Shown piece after piece: positions 39,101 through 47,681 of a stretch of 64,000 bases of DNA. The DNA is from Romanomermis culicivorax. Its lineage: Eukaryota > Nematoda > Enoplea > Mermithida > Mermithidae. The DNA lies in the NCBI GenBank assembly GCA_963922205.1, contig CAWUHX010000169.1:62001-126000 (forward strand). Reading direction: 5' to 3'. The notes below the pieces were generated by a model, which saw only the letters and a program-made list of their open reading frames with translations, searched no databases and was not told the origin of the DNA. Position 1 is the stretch's first letter, and each line of letters begins with the position of its first letter. The position numbers and the translations under genes were made by a program.

Positions 39101-41286
39101 TTCACAAAGTTCTACTGATATTTTCAACATTCAATAACTAACAACGTTTCATTCATCCAATTTCTCATCAACAACGGCATCTGTTGCACTACCTTCACTT
39201 TGATTGCTTAGTTCACTAGAAGCTTCTTGAATTTCAGCTTGTTTTTCCAGTTTGCACTATTGAATCCAATCTCAGCAATAAACGGGATCTTTTTCCACTT
39301 CTAACATCTTTTGCTTTTTAAAATGATCATTCACTAGCTACTGACCCGATTGGAGCTGATACAAATTTCATGGAAAGCTAAAGAAATTTTTTTCATAATG
39401 AAACTTATTTTCAACTGCACACTATTTGGCTCACATTGGCTAATTCTGGTTTTGTTGCAGCATTTTACTTCCATTATTCTACGTATTCCAAAACAATGGC
39501 ATTTGCTTGCTAAAATATTGACATTGCATATTTTTCGGGCTACAGCTCATCTTCAGATAAACTTGCAATGCCCAAATAGTGCCTGAAATTGGTCAGTTTT
39601 GTGTAAATTCTTGAATTATTTACATTAGTATTAATTGTGGCTTACTGAGAAAGTTTGGAGAATGAGTTTGAAGATTCATTCAAATTTTTGAACCATATTT
39701 TCAGAAAAGCGTTGATTTTGTTGTTTTTGATCGACAACCATTCTAGCCAAAGCTATAGTCGTTTTTTCTTGAAATGCTTCTAAATAATGAAGGTGGAAAG
39801 CAAGTAGTATTTTAGATTTTCACGATTTTTTGATAAAAAATATATTATATAGAAAAGGAAATTGGTGAGCATACTGACCCAACCCTTAACAATATTTCGA
39901 GTAAAAAATTTACAATAAGGGCTCTATGTAAACGATTTTGACAACGATACTGATTTGTGTCACTTTTCTATTAGGAAGCATGTTATAAAAAAACAGACTA
40001 TAGTTCAGCTTTGTCTTCTGCTTGAGGATCACAGAAAGCCTAAATTATTTAATTTTGATTTGTATGATCAATATGTGTTAGATTTCAAATTTCAATCCAT
40101 CCTTTTTAAATCCAGGATCTAGTAAAGATGCCAAAGCATGAAGTCTATTGTCTTCAATGGGTTTAAAGTGGGCTCGATTATGATTTCTATAACAATATTG
40201 ATTCATTTTCCCCCACAATTCCTTCTTAATGAACCCAATCCAGGAAAGTTGAAATTGTGGATTCAGTGGCGTAAAATTCTTAATCCACGATTCTTTGATT
40301 TATGTTTCTCAAAAAAATTTAGCCACAAAATCTAGCTTACTTTTCTTCAGCTATTTCCTCCGAAATACAGGCGTTTTTAGACTCATAGATTTTTACAGTT
40401 TCTGCAAAACATTTTAACAAATTGACAAGCTGCCAAAACATAATTATCTAAGGCGTGGATACATTATACATGTATTAAAGTATATTCTTACCGCCGCAGC
40501 TAAAATATCCCATTCATAGCTTGTCAAATTCTTGTTATCTAGTTCATCAATGGCAACAAAGGGCAAATATGCCAGACATTAAAACGATCATTTTCACAAA
40601 AAATAGTGTATTTACTAAAGTAACTGTAAAATATGTATGTGATGTGAACAATCTGTTTTCTAAGCATATGCACCTGCATTCATTGTAACAAAAACAATCG
40701 GCCATCGGCCGATTATTTGCCAAAACATCGGCCGATGGCCGATGGCAGAAAAACGCAACAATCGGCCGATGCATCGGCCGATGCCGATGCATCGGTCCAT
40801 CACTAACTTCAACCCAAGTTCTCAGCAATCTAGTTCACTTCTTTTTCTAGCATGGCAACTATCTAAGCAAGTATATTCTTCTTTTTTTGGCCCATCGGGG
40901 AATTTTCTAATAAATCAAAAATACGCTTGTAGGGCTCCCCTTTCATTTTTTTGCTCACTCACCCTCACGCCTCTCGATGGAAAGTCCAAGCACTTTTTTC
41001 GTGGAAAATTTTTGTGTAATGTTCTGTCCGCCTCGGAAATGCTCCAAGTTTTGATCGAACTCTAAATTAATGTACAATATTCAGCAGAAATTGTTAAATT
41101 CCTCATTTTAACCAAAAAAACATTAGACGCTTTCGAATTTCAAATTTGCTGCCATTATTGAAGAAAATTTTAATTTTTCAGCTGAAAAAGCGACTTTCGG
41201 CCAAAGAAAAAGAAACTATTACGTTGATCGAAACGGTAGCCGGGCACGTGAAATCTTGCCTCATCAAACACGACGCCGAAATCTGA
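27107..41286 (+). CDS. Unrecognised 682-aa coiled-coil protein (8 exons)
   Basis: Exons 27107-27142, 27208-27384, 28061-28270, 30595-31508, 32158-32266, 33095-33280, 34808-35119, 41182-41286; all junctions are GT-AG and in frame, ending TGA at 41284-41286. I chose ATG 27107 (context ttaccATGG) because it opens a short first exon that splices in phase 0. The protein is heptad-rich from about residue 20 to 360 (IARDW-like start, many LxxEN and LxxxL runs), has an uncoiled linker with VETQTVE (371-377), a predicted helical block [20 protein letters not shown], further coiled coil, a Pro-rich stretch with [11 protein letters not shown], and a basic C-terminal helix. TQT suggests a dynein light chain (LC8) binding site. 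I do not recognise the family; centrosomal, ciliary or kinetochore scaffolds have such a composition, but so do many others. It lies 775 bp upstream of two geminin-type genes. Confidence 0.88.
28271..30594 (+). other. Intron 3 of the coiled-coil gene
   Basis: A 2.3-kb non-coding intron. It holds a family C MITE (29424-29652), scattered TACCCGAAC/TACCCGACC motifs near 28345-28380 and 30375-30405 that may mark a worn element with inverted ends, a palindromic GGCGCCGGCGCC (28564), and a CATTTTCCAGCATTCTAGAA block (30089) of the D/E repeat type. Confidence 0.55.
29424..29652 (+). mobile_element. MITE family C copy 3
   Basis: Ends CATACATGCACATAGAGGGG and GCCGTGCTTGTCTG, with a perfect 8-bp duplication CAGTATAC (29416-29423 and 29653-29660). 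Intronic, same orientation as the host gene. Confidence 0.92.
32327..32475 (+). other. Possible alternative terminal exon with poly(A) signal
   Basis: After an AG acceptor (TTTGTTTATAG) the sequence reads, in the frame left by exon 5, 19 codons [19 protein letters not shown] and then TAA (32384-32386). No usable GT donor keeps it in frame with exon 6, and AATAAA follows at 32470-32475. It could end a shorter isoform of ~376+93 residues. Skipping it joins exon 5 to exon 6 in phase 0. Confidence 0.4.
35333..36250 (+). repeat. Family D element, second copy or pair
   Basis: Two successive units (about 35400-35600 and 35640-35870) each carry CAAAATTTTCyGGyGCTTCGC hairpin text, GTACAATAGTAATTG-like spacers, and the TACTTTACTAGCTGACTTTC / AACTTCAACAGTTTCAATCA block also seen at 1270-1345. 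The outer ends AAGGCCGTATTTAGGGG and CCCCTAAAAAACTGC...GGCCCC resemble those of the 1073 copy. No ORF. Confidence 0.6.
36545..37235 (+). repeat. Intronic satellite, ~96-bp unit, about seven copies
   Basis: GGAATTCAATGRATG-like marks recur near 36551, 36646, 36744, 36842, 36937, 37018, 37112 and 37214, each followed by GATCACTTTACACAAAAAAT and TTATCCCGGGTGTAAA-like text. Spacing is 94-98 bp except one shorter unit (81 bp). Copies are 70-85% alike by eye. It lies in intron 7 of the coiled-coil gene. Confidence 0.85.
37240..38946 (+). other. Intron 7 segment, no gene seen
   Basis: No convincing exon or intact repeat. GAGCTCGAGCTC and CTCGAGCTGTCGAGTTGCAC (38318-38430) form a weak inverted pair inside GGCCCTGTTGCACTAAAGG text and may mark an old element. 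The GC-richer part 38070-38270 has an open minus frame but no recognisable domain. Confidence 0.45.
38955..40805 (-). mobile_element. hAT transposon, internally decayed, with perfect 8-bp duplication
   Basis: Ends TAGTGATGGACCGATGGCC and its counterpart GATGCATCGGTCCATCACTA; flanked by ACTTCAAC on both sides (38947-38954 and 40806-40813). Both subterminal regions are dense in overlapping CATCGGCCGATG palindromes. A hAT C-terminal domain relic lies on the minus strand near the left end, so the element is read in reverse. Length 1851 bp, in intron 7 of the coiled-coil gene. Confidence 0.92.
39220..39360 (-). pseudogene. hAT transposase C-terminal dimerisation region, broken
   Basis: The minus strand reads [11 protein letters not shown][29 protein letters not shown], which fits the hAT family C-terminus (PxxSxxSERxFSxAGxxxxxxRxxL) with the Arg after SE and the Ser after F replaced by stops. 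The catalytic part upstream is not readable. Confidence 0.65.
40905..41035 (+). mobile_element. MITE family C, degenerate fragment
   Basis: TTTTTTTGCTCACTCACCCTC, GGAAAGTCCAAGCACTTTTTTC-like and GGAAAATTTTTGTGTAATG match, in order, the right half of family C (compare 29570-29645). Termini are lost. It ends ~145 bp before the last exon of the coiled-coil gene. Confidence 0.5.
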
Positions 41287-42060
41287 GGCGGTCGACATTA
41301 TCGGCGTCTTTTTTACCATTATTCTAAAATGTTCTCCTCACGACATTTTTTACATGCAATGCATATTACGGTGGTCAATTAATCTGGAGTGTAATATTGC
41401 GCGGAACTCCATTTCGGTGCTGATCTGACGGCATTTCCTTGCAATTTATGGTACAATCGGATAGTATTACCAATTTGAGTGGATGAAGACTCCTTTCTCG
41501 CCGAATAATTTTTCTAATCCGAGTGAAATTTTCATTTTTTGTGACGATAAGGAGCTTTCAGCTTCGTTTTTAGATTTCTGACTCGCCCAGCTCCTGGAAA
41601 AAATTTTTGTTATCGTACACACTTTCTGTAATCAATTATAGAGAAATCAAATAGTAGTTTACTATTTTGTCCGCATATTATTCATTCGAAAATTTAAATC
41701 AAAATTCAGTCTTGCACATTGGAATGCGGATAAGTATGTTAGCATTCTAGAAAAGCCTATAATAATTGACTCTGAGTGCCACCTTGCTTTATACTTGTTA
41801 TCGAGTTCTTTTATTGTTTTGACAATTAAACTTTCGTCGTCTGACCATCATATAGCGCAAACTTTCCACGCTCTTTCTGTGGTATGATCCGGAAATCAAA
41901 TCTAGGTTAACAACTAAAGGTCAATTACCCTACTAATTGAATGATTTACTGTAGGACAGATGTGATGTTGTAGCTCGAATTTATGTCGAGTTGAAACTTG
42001 AAAAGGGTAAAACATTGGAGCGAATTGACGAATCACAATTTCAATTAGAGTTTTTTCCCT
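41287..42060 (+). other. Intergenic gap between coiled-coil and geminin-like genes
   Basis: 775 bp of AT-rich sequence without coding signal or recognised repeat. ATTAAA at 41825-41830 could serve the upstream gene. The promoter of the geminin-like gene should lie here; no TATA box stands out. Confidence 0.6.
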
Positions 42061-45000
42061 ATGCCGAACAAAGCAGAAACTAACTATTCACCATGGGAAA
42101 CTCCAGTGCCGAAATTCCCGAATGACGACGAACAGCGGAAAAATAAAAACGTCGCCCATAACCCAAAGAAATATTTTTCTACTAAAAAAGCCAAAACAGT
42201 TGCGAAGAACATCTCGAACTCTTCTAAACGAATCTCTGAATATATGTCGTCTATTTGTGACCCGATCGTTAAGAAAGAAAAGAAAGAAAGCGGTGTTTGC
42301 ACTGAATCGCCGAAAAAAGTCGACATTTCTGTCGAAGTTGATTTCGACGACGATGAGGAATTTTCAGTAAGTAATTCAATTGAGTGGAACCACTGTTTTT
42401 TCATGCGGTTGTTGCCATTAAGTTGTGGGATACGCACGAAAAATTTATTCTTCAAGTCTACTTTTTCGCTCAAAAATTTTCACAAGTATTGTATTTTTGG
42501 GCTTATTAAAACCATAACCTCGTATAAGCCGTTGTTGACGACTTCCTCCCACCGTTCTTTTTCTCGAAGATTTTTTCCACATGAGAATTGAATCCAAAAT
42601 TTTTTTCCTTATTTTCCACTTATTTAAAAACGTTTATAATGTGGCCAGGTCACGGTTGCTTTTTTTCTGCATTTTACGAGCATACGCAAGCATTCTCATG
42701 GTTTTGGAGCCAATAGCCTTCAAAAATGAGGAAAAAATTGAGAAAATTCTACACAGGTCAGTCAAATTGAGCTGATGAATAATATTCTGGTGTTATACGG
42801 GGGCAAAAAGCATATTAACGATAGAGTTCTCATGAATTATCCACTATTAACATTTCTGTGGTTCCACTTAGAATTATCTAATTTTATTTATTTCGTACCG
42901 GCGCAGAGCGCCTGAAAAATTTTCGGGCTAAATTTTATAGGTCGGTTCCGGGCCTTCAGCCTAATTATTGTATATGAGTTGTTTGTTAATTTTGAGCATG
43001 GATTTCTGTGACTAGTGAGTAGACATTTATTTTCCCTTTAAAATTTTCCTTAGGCTTAGGCTTAGGGTACAGCAGCTGCGCCCTAAGCGCTGTTGGGGCT
43101 CTTCCAAATTAAGTTGTTAGTTGAAATAGTATCAATGGTCTTAAAGGAATATAGTGTGTATACTTTCTGGTGAAATCGTGCAGTGGTAAACGCATCAAGT
43201 CCATAGGTTGGTGGACCAGGTTCGTTTCTTGAAGTGGGTAGGATTTTTCTTTAGTGACAAGGACTATGTGAGATGTGCGCAGATTTTATGCAAATGAGTT
43301 CCTGAATGCCATGAGCGCCTGGATTTTCGAACTGATCTGGATAGCTGGCATCTTGAGGAGTCCAAAAATGCCTGGACCATAATTTGGAAGGGAACCGACA
43401 TGTAAAAAAATTCCAATTTTCGGATTTTTACTTTCTAAAACGCTGGAAAATGAACCTTCATAACGCTAAGAAATAAATTAAAATGAAACTGATAGTGTAA
43501 TTTGTTCCTCATTCCGATGCGTAGCACCGGCAAAATTTTTGAGTTTTTATATTTTAAAACGCTGGAAAATGAATCTCTGCAACAAATATTCCGGAATATT
43601 CCATTCTAGAATCATATGTTCAATCCGCATCGTCTACAAATCCAAAATTTCATGTTGAAAACGTTTGAAAAATTCCAAGCCCCGAGGAAAAAAATTTGAC
43701 AGAAGTGACGAAAAATTCCAATTTTCGGCGAAATGCTAACCGTTAACGATTACAAAATGAGACAAGCTAACTTGATTGATAGAAACCGTTGCGCATTTAT
43801 TAGTAAGTGAAAGTAGATATGGTAACGACCGCGCCTGATAGGAAACTATTATTATACCCATGACCGGCGTTTGAATTCCTAAAAAAATTTTTCCGCAATT
43901 TTCCGCAACCATGCCCTAAATTTTTTCTTTATTTCCAAATTTTTTTCCTCAAAATACCCCATTTGAGGAAAAACAGCGCTTCCTCCCCCAACTTTTAGCT
44001 GATGACATCAACAACTATCCTGCTCATCCGCCTGTAAATGGCGGAAGAGTTACATAGTTTTTGGTCAAAAATGGCTTTCGCCAAAATAATGCTAATTATT
44101 AGTTTCAAAGCATGCATGTTACGGAGTTCCGAGGTCTGGGGGGTCGTACGACTTTTTTGGGGCCGGGGGTCAGTAATTCCCAAAATTTTGGAGGGAGGGG
44201 TCTCTCAAGGAAAAAATCAGTATTTTTTCCGAAAAAAGTCCAAAAATAGTTCAAAAAATAGTAATTTTTTTCTAAAAAGACCGGAAAATGTATTCATGGC
44301 GCGAAGCTCCCAGAAAATTCACATTTTTGACATTTTTTGTTCAAAAATTGACATTTTTCATCAAAAAATTAACATTTTTCAGTATTTTTCCGGCCACAAG
44401 TATGGGGGTTCCTACGGCTACCATATGGCTAGCCATAGGATTGGAAAATCCTGGGGGTGGCGATCGCCCAATGGCTAGCCATATGGTCGACGATTTCTTG
44501 GGGAGTTCCCATAGTACTTCTCCCCCCTCCCAATCACATGTATGTTTCAAAGCAAAAATTCATTGCTTACTTGCCTGTTTTTGTGTCCATATTTTGTCGA
44601 AAAAACACATTTATTGGGCACTGGCTTATCCCCTCCCGCAAAACATTAGAAAGCTGGCTACTCCCTCTCCTTAAAAGTGGCTTTTATCTTGTAATCAACT
44701 GGTCGGACGTCTTACAGATATGACATGAGCGTAGCCAAAGTTTTCACCAGGAGGAATCTAAAATTTTTTAAAGTTCATAACTCAACCAAAAATTCGTGTT
44801 TATTAATTAAGGATTTCCTAGCAAGATATATCTTATTCTCTAGTTTCACCGCTCCGATCACGTCAAGGATGCATAAAATCCAACACATTTAGGTTTCTTA
44901 CTTCCTCAACATTGAAATCTGTTTCTTTTGATGGGGGCTTACACCATGAAGTGGGTTTATGAACTTTGTCTGTGCTAAGCGCGGAAAACCTGAACATTTT

Positions 45001-47263
45001 TGCGTTTTAAACGCACAAATCAATCACTTTCATGATCTTATATTTTCCAGTGAGTTTCTCACCTCTCCCCGAGTGACAACGCTCGTAATTAAAACCTTTT
45101 GTTGAGATGTTTTTTCGCATATAGCTTTCTGTTTCAAACAAACAACCAAAGTTTAACAAAAAATTTGGATTCTCTACCAGCAAAAGTTTCTGCCTATGCA
45201 CATGATGTTATGATTATCATATAAAGATCAAAAAAATTTCGTTAAGAAACTTCAAAAATTCTCGAAGCCAGAAAAAATTTTAATGTTAGTCAAACATTCG
45301 AATAAAATATCGAAAATTGCTGATTCAAAATCATAACTGTAATTGGGGGGGTTGGGGGAGACCCCCCCCCCGCCTAACTTGGTCAACCATATACCCAACC
45401 CCCCTCAGACTCGAAAAAATAGGCAAAAAAGTGCCTGTTTTTGGCCTTTTTTGTGATAAATTTCGACGTTTTTCGACCCCCTCCCCCAAAATTTTGTGTT
45501 TACCCCCCCCCAACTGGTCGGACCTCTTACAGGTATGTTCAAAATGATTAGACATTCTTCATATAGAGGATAAAAGCTGCAGCGCATCATGTGAATTGTA
45601 GAAAATAATGACTAATTATAATGAAAATGCTCTTTTTTACCTTGAAATTTCAATTTTTTCGCCCTTTAGTGAAAAGGCCCTATTTTTCGCATTTCCAAAA
45701 TTTTTTCGATTAACGCAGGGTTTTATTTTTAGGTCAATTTGGAGCCATGACTCCTTAAAAATTTAGCGGCACAAGTCAAATTGGCTTGCAAAAATTTAGG
45801 AATTTTAGCATAATTTAGAGGTGTTTTCAGCTTCCAATTTCAAAAAATATCGCCGCTTCGGGGAATTATATCATCTGTACATATCTTATGTTTTAAATTA
45901 TTATTCTGTGATGCTGTAGTTGTGTATATCAGATGTGTTGCGCGAAATGTTCATTTACACAACAATGAGAGCTTTATGCATTTTAGACATGAAACATTGA
46001 TTTGATTTTGTTTTTCAAGAGTTCAAACTATCCAAAACTATGTCGAACTATTGCATTCGGTCGAATCAGCAAAATGATGTCGCGTGACCTATGTGAAAAG
46101 ATTCTTGTGCAGGCAACAAAGAGGTGACAGTAATTCAAAACAGCTAAAAAGGCAGTTTCTGCAAAATTGGTCTCGCCTGTTCCTAGTAGATTCATGCTAA
46201 TGCACAATGTTCTATTTCTTGTGAAAGCTGAGTTGCTATCAGTACAGCAGAAAAGTTACATTGTTATCCGTGAGTTTTACTCAATTAGACGAAGAATAGA
46301 CAAATGAATATGTAGAGCCTCACTATAAAATTGAATATTTTAAATGAAATCGTAATTGATTGAATAATGACTAATCTAATATGTGAGCCTTACTATTCTT
46401 TGTGTGATCGAAAATATATTCAAAATGCTTGATCTGTTATATGTGCTTCTACTGTGCTTTTGAAGCGTGTTATTGAATAAATTTGTTGGAAAACTTTTTT
46501 ATCACCACATTCCTTTACAAACATTCTAGTTTTGGCTCGTTGAAATACAGATTGGCCTGTAAAATTTTGGTCCTACGAGCCAATTGGTCTGTACAGGGAA
46601 AAATGAAAAATAAAACCCTGAGTCAAATGGGCATATAAAGCTTGTTTTGCCGCTGTAAAATTTGGTGTTGAACAATTAACTTGATGCATATTTGCAGTGG
46701 CGGATCCAGAAATTTTCTTCAGGAGGGGTGGTGTTCAAAATTAAGTATTTTTCCAAAAAAAAAATTCAAAAATTTTTCAAATTTGCCTATAGGTATACAG
46801 AAAAAAAATTGTATTTCAAAAGTTTGGGGGGGGCGGCCGCCCCCCCCCCCTAAATCCGCACTTGCATAGTTGATATTGCTTTTCATTCCCATGATTATTA
46901 TGCTTAGTGTAAGAACAAAATTGTTGTGTATCTTTTTACTTTTTACAGTAATCTATCCCACATCATTTTTGTTTCTAGGATCATTTTGATAGCGGCATCG
47001 ATCTCAGCGAGGAAACATCTCACTCGTTGGTCGATGCCGATCAAAATAACGAATCGTTAGAAAGTTTACGCGCTTTATGCGAAACGCATCAAAAATCTTT
47101 GGATGAACAGTTGCGCGAAAATTTTCGTCTGCATCAACAAAGAAAAACGTTGAAAGAAGAAGCTACCCTATTGGACGACGCGTTGAAAGAAGGTCGCGAG
47201 ATTTTGGCTGTTTTTGATACCGCCGACGACGACGAAGAAAAAAAAGATGGGCTTGCCCAATAA
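42061..47263 (+). CDS. Geminin-like coiled-coil protein, paralogue of the downstream geminin
   Basis: Two exons, 42061-42366 and 46979-47263, joined in phase 0, encode 196 aa ending at TAA. The N-terminal half is basic and Ser/Lys-rich (KKYFSTKKAKTVAKNISNSS, then IVKKEKKES), then acidic (VDFDDDEEFS). The second exon starts DHFDSGIDLSEE and holds a short coiled coil (129-178), LESLRALCETHQKSLDEQLR followed by EN, then an acidic tail AVFDTADDDEEKK. Geminin family coiled coils have YWxxxAxxRxxxLxxxLxEN; here L-E, R-A, L and LREN are kept but the aromatic YW pair is S-L. It matches the neighbouring geminin in exon number, intron phase and second-exon length (285 nt). No GEMC1/Multicilin-type C-terminal domain is present. 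DSGIDLS may be a beta-TrCP phosphodegron. The 4.6-kb intron is full of repeats. Function is inferred from the relation only. Confidence 0.82.
42930..43420 (+). mobile_element. tRNA-derived SINE, copy 2
   Basis: Colinear with 17640-18140. Box A-like TCGTGCAGTGG (43176-43186) and box B GGTTCGTTTCT (43219-43229) lie 43 nt apart start to start, the spacing of a tRNA internal promoter. No clover-leaf closes fully, and neighbouring text is shared with copy 1, so this is a retroposon and not a tRNA gene. Confidence 0.7.
43430..43870 (-). repeat. Family D/E repeat fragments
   Basis: Two TAAAACGCTGGAAAATGAA-like blocks (43434 and 43555), the hairpin-type CCGATGCGTAGCACCGG (43513), and a terminal GATAGAAACCGTTGCGCATT ... 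GACCGCGCCTGATAGGAAAC block that equals the right side of the family D element (1953-2025). Confidence 0.55.
44111..44544 (-). mobile_element. MITE family A copy 3
   Basis: Reverse orientation: starts CATGCATGTTACGGAG, ends CCAATCACATGTATG; perfect 8-bp duplication TTTCAAAG (44103-44110 and 44545-44552). One arm of its hairpin has changed (GGCGCGAAGCTCCC). It leaves an open frame (44038-44478) that is not a gene. Confidence 0.93.
44693..44722 (+). mobile_element. MITE family B, right-end fragment
   Basis: AACTGGTCGGACGTCTTACA followed by GATATGA is the family B right end. Nothing of the left half remains. Confidence 0.55.
45332..45537 (+). mobile_element. MITE family B copy 4
   Basis: Ends CATAACTGTAATTGGGG and GGACCTCTTACAGGTATG; perfect 8-bp duplication TTCAAAAT (45324-45331 and 45538-45545). 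Contains TTTCGACGTTTTTCGACCCC and G/C tracts. Confidence 0.93.
45716..46620. mobile_element. hAT-like element with CAGGGTTTTATTTTT ends
   Basis: CAGGGTTTTATTTTTAGGTC at 45716 and the reverse complement of CAGGGTTTTATTTTTCATTT at the right end share 15 identical terminal bases. GGAGCC / ACGAGCCAATTGG blocks recur inside both ends. No target duplication or transposase is seen. A related scrap lies at 53711-53810. Confidence 0.6.
46697..46861. mobile_element. 165-bp MITE with GTGGCGGATCCAG end
   Basis: Ends GTGGCGGATCCAG and CTAAATCCGCAC, flanked by TTGCA on both sides (46692-46696 and 46862-46866). It contains a GGGCGGCCGCCC palindrome near the right end. It lies ~117 bp before exon 2 of the geminin-like gene. 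Confidence 0.75.
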
Positions 47264-47681
47264 GTTGAAAAATCTGTTTCTTTGATTAGATAAATGATTG
47301 TTTTTCAGTGACATCGCCTAAAATTTTTTGCTCATATTCCGTCAGCAGAAAACGTATCCATGAAATCAAAATTTTCAGATTTTCATGAAAGTGCAGTGTG
47401 AAATTCTAAATTTTCCTTTTTAGTGTAATATAGAGCGTTATAATTGTGAAATAAACATTCTGATGAATTCTTGTCAATTAGAAATTGTAGTTTTTAAATC
47501 AGCCATAATTATCTTTAAATTTTTACGTTATGTGTGGAAGTTTGACAGAGATCCGAATTTTGATTTAAAGCGCTGAAGTTTCCGTTTTTTTTTTTACTTT
47601 AGTCAACTTGCTGACTCTTTTTTCATCAAATATGAGAATCAATATTTAATCATTTCTAGTTTTTTTGCCACCTTGTAATAA
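47264..47681 (+). promoter_or_regulatory. Short intergenic gap between the two geminin-type genes
   Basis: Only 418 bp separate the stop of one from the start of the next. AATAAA at 47450-47455 can end the upstream transcript, leaving ~225 bp for the geminin promoter. A T11 run lies at 47586. No TATA box is clear. Confidence 0.6.

Noticed and set aside
44038-44723. Several ORFs of 88-146 aa in the geminin-like gene intron
   Set aside because: All lie in a family A MITE and repeat identical frames in the copies at 9183, 20320 and 52507.
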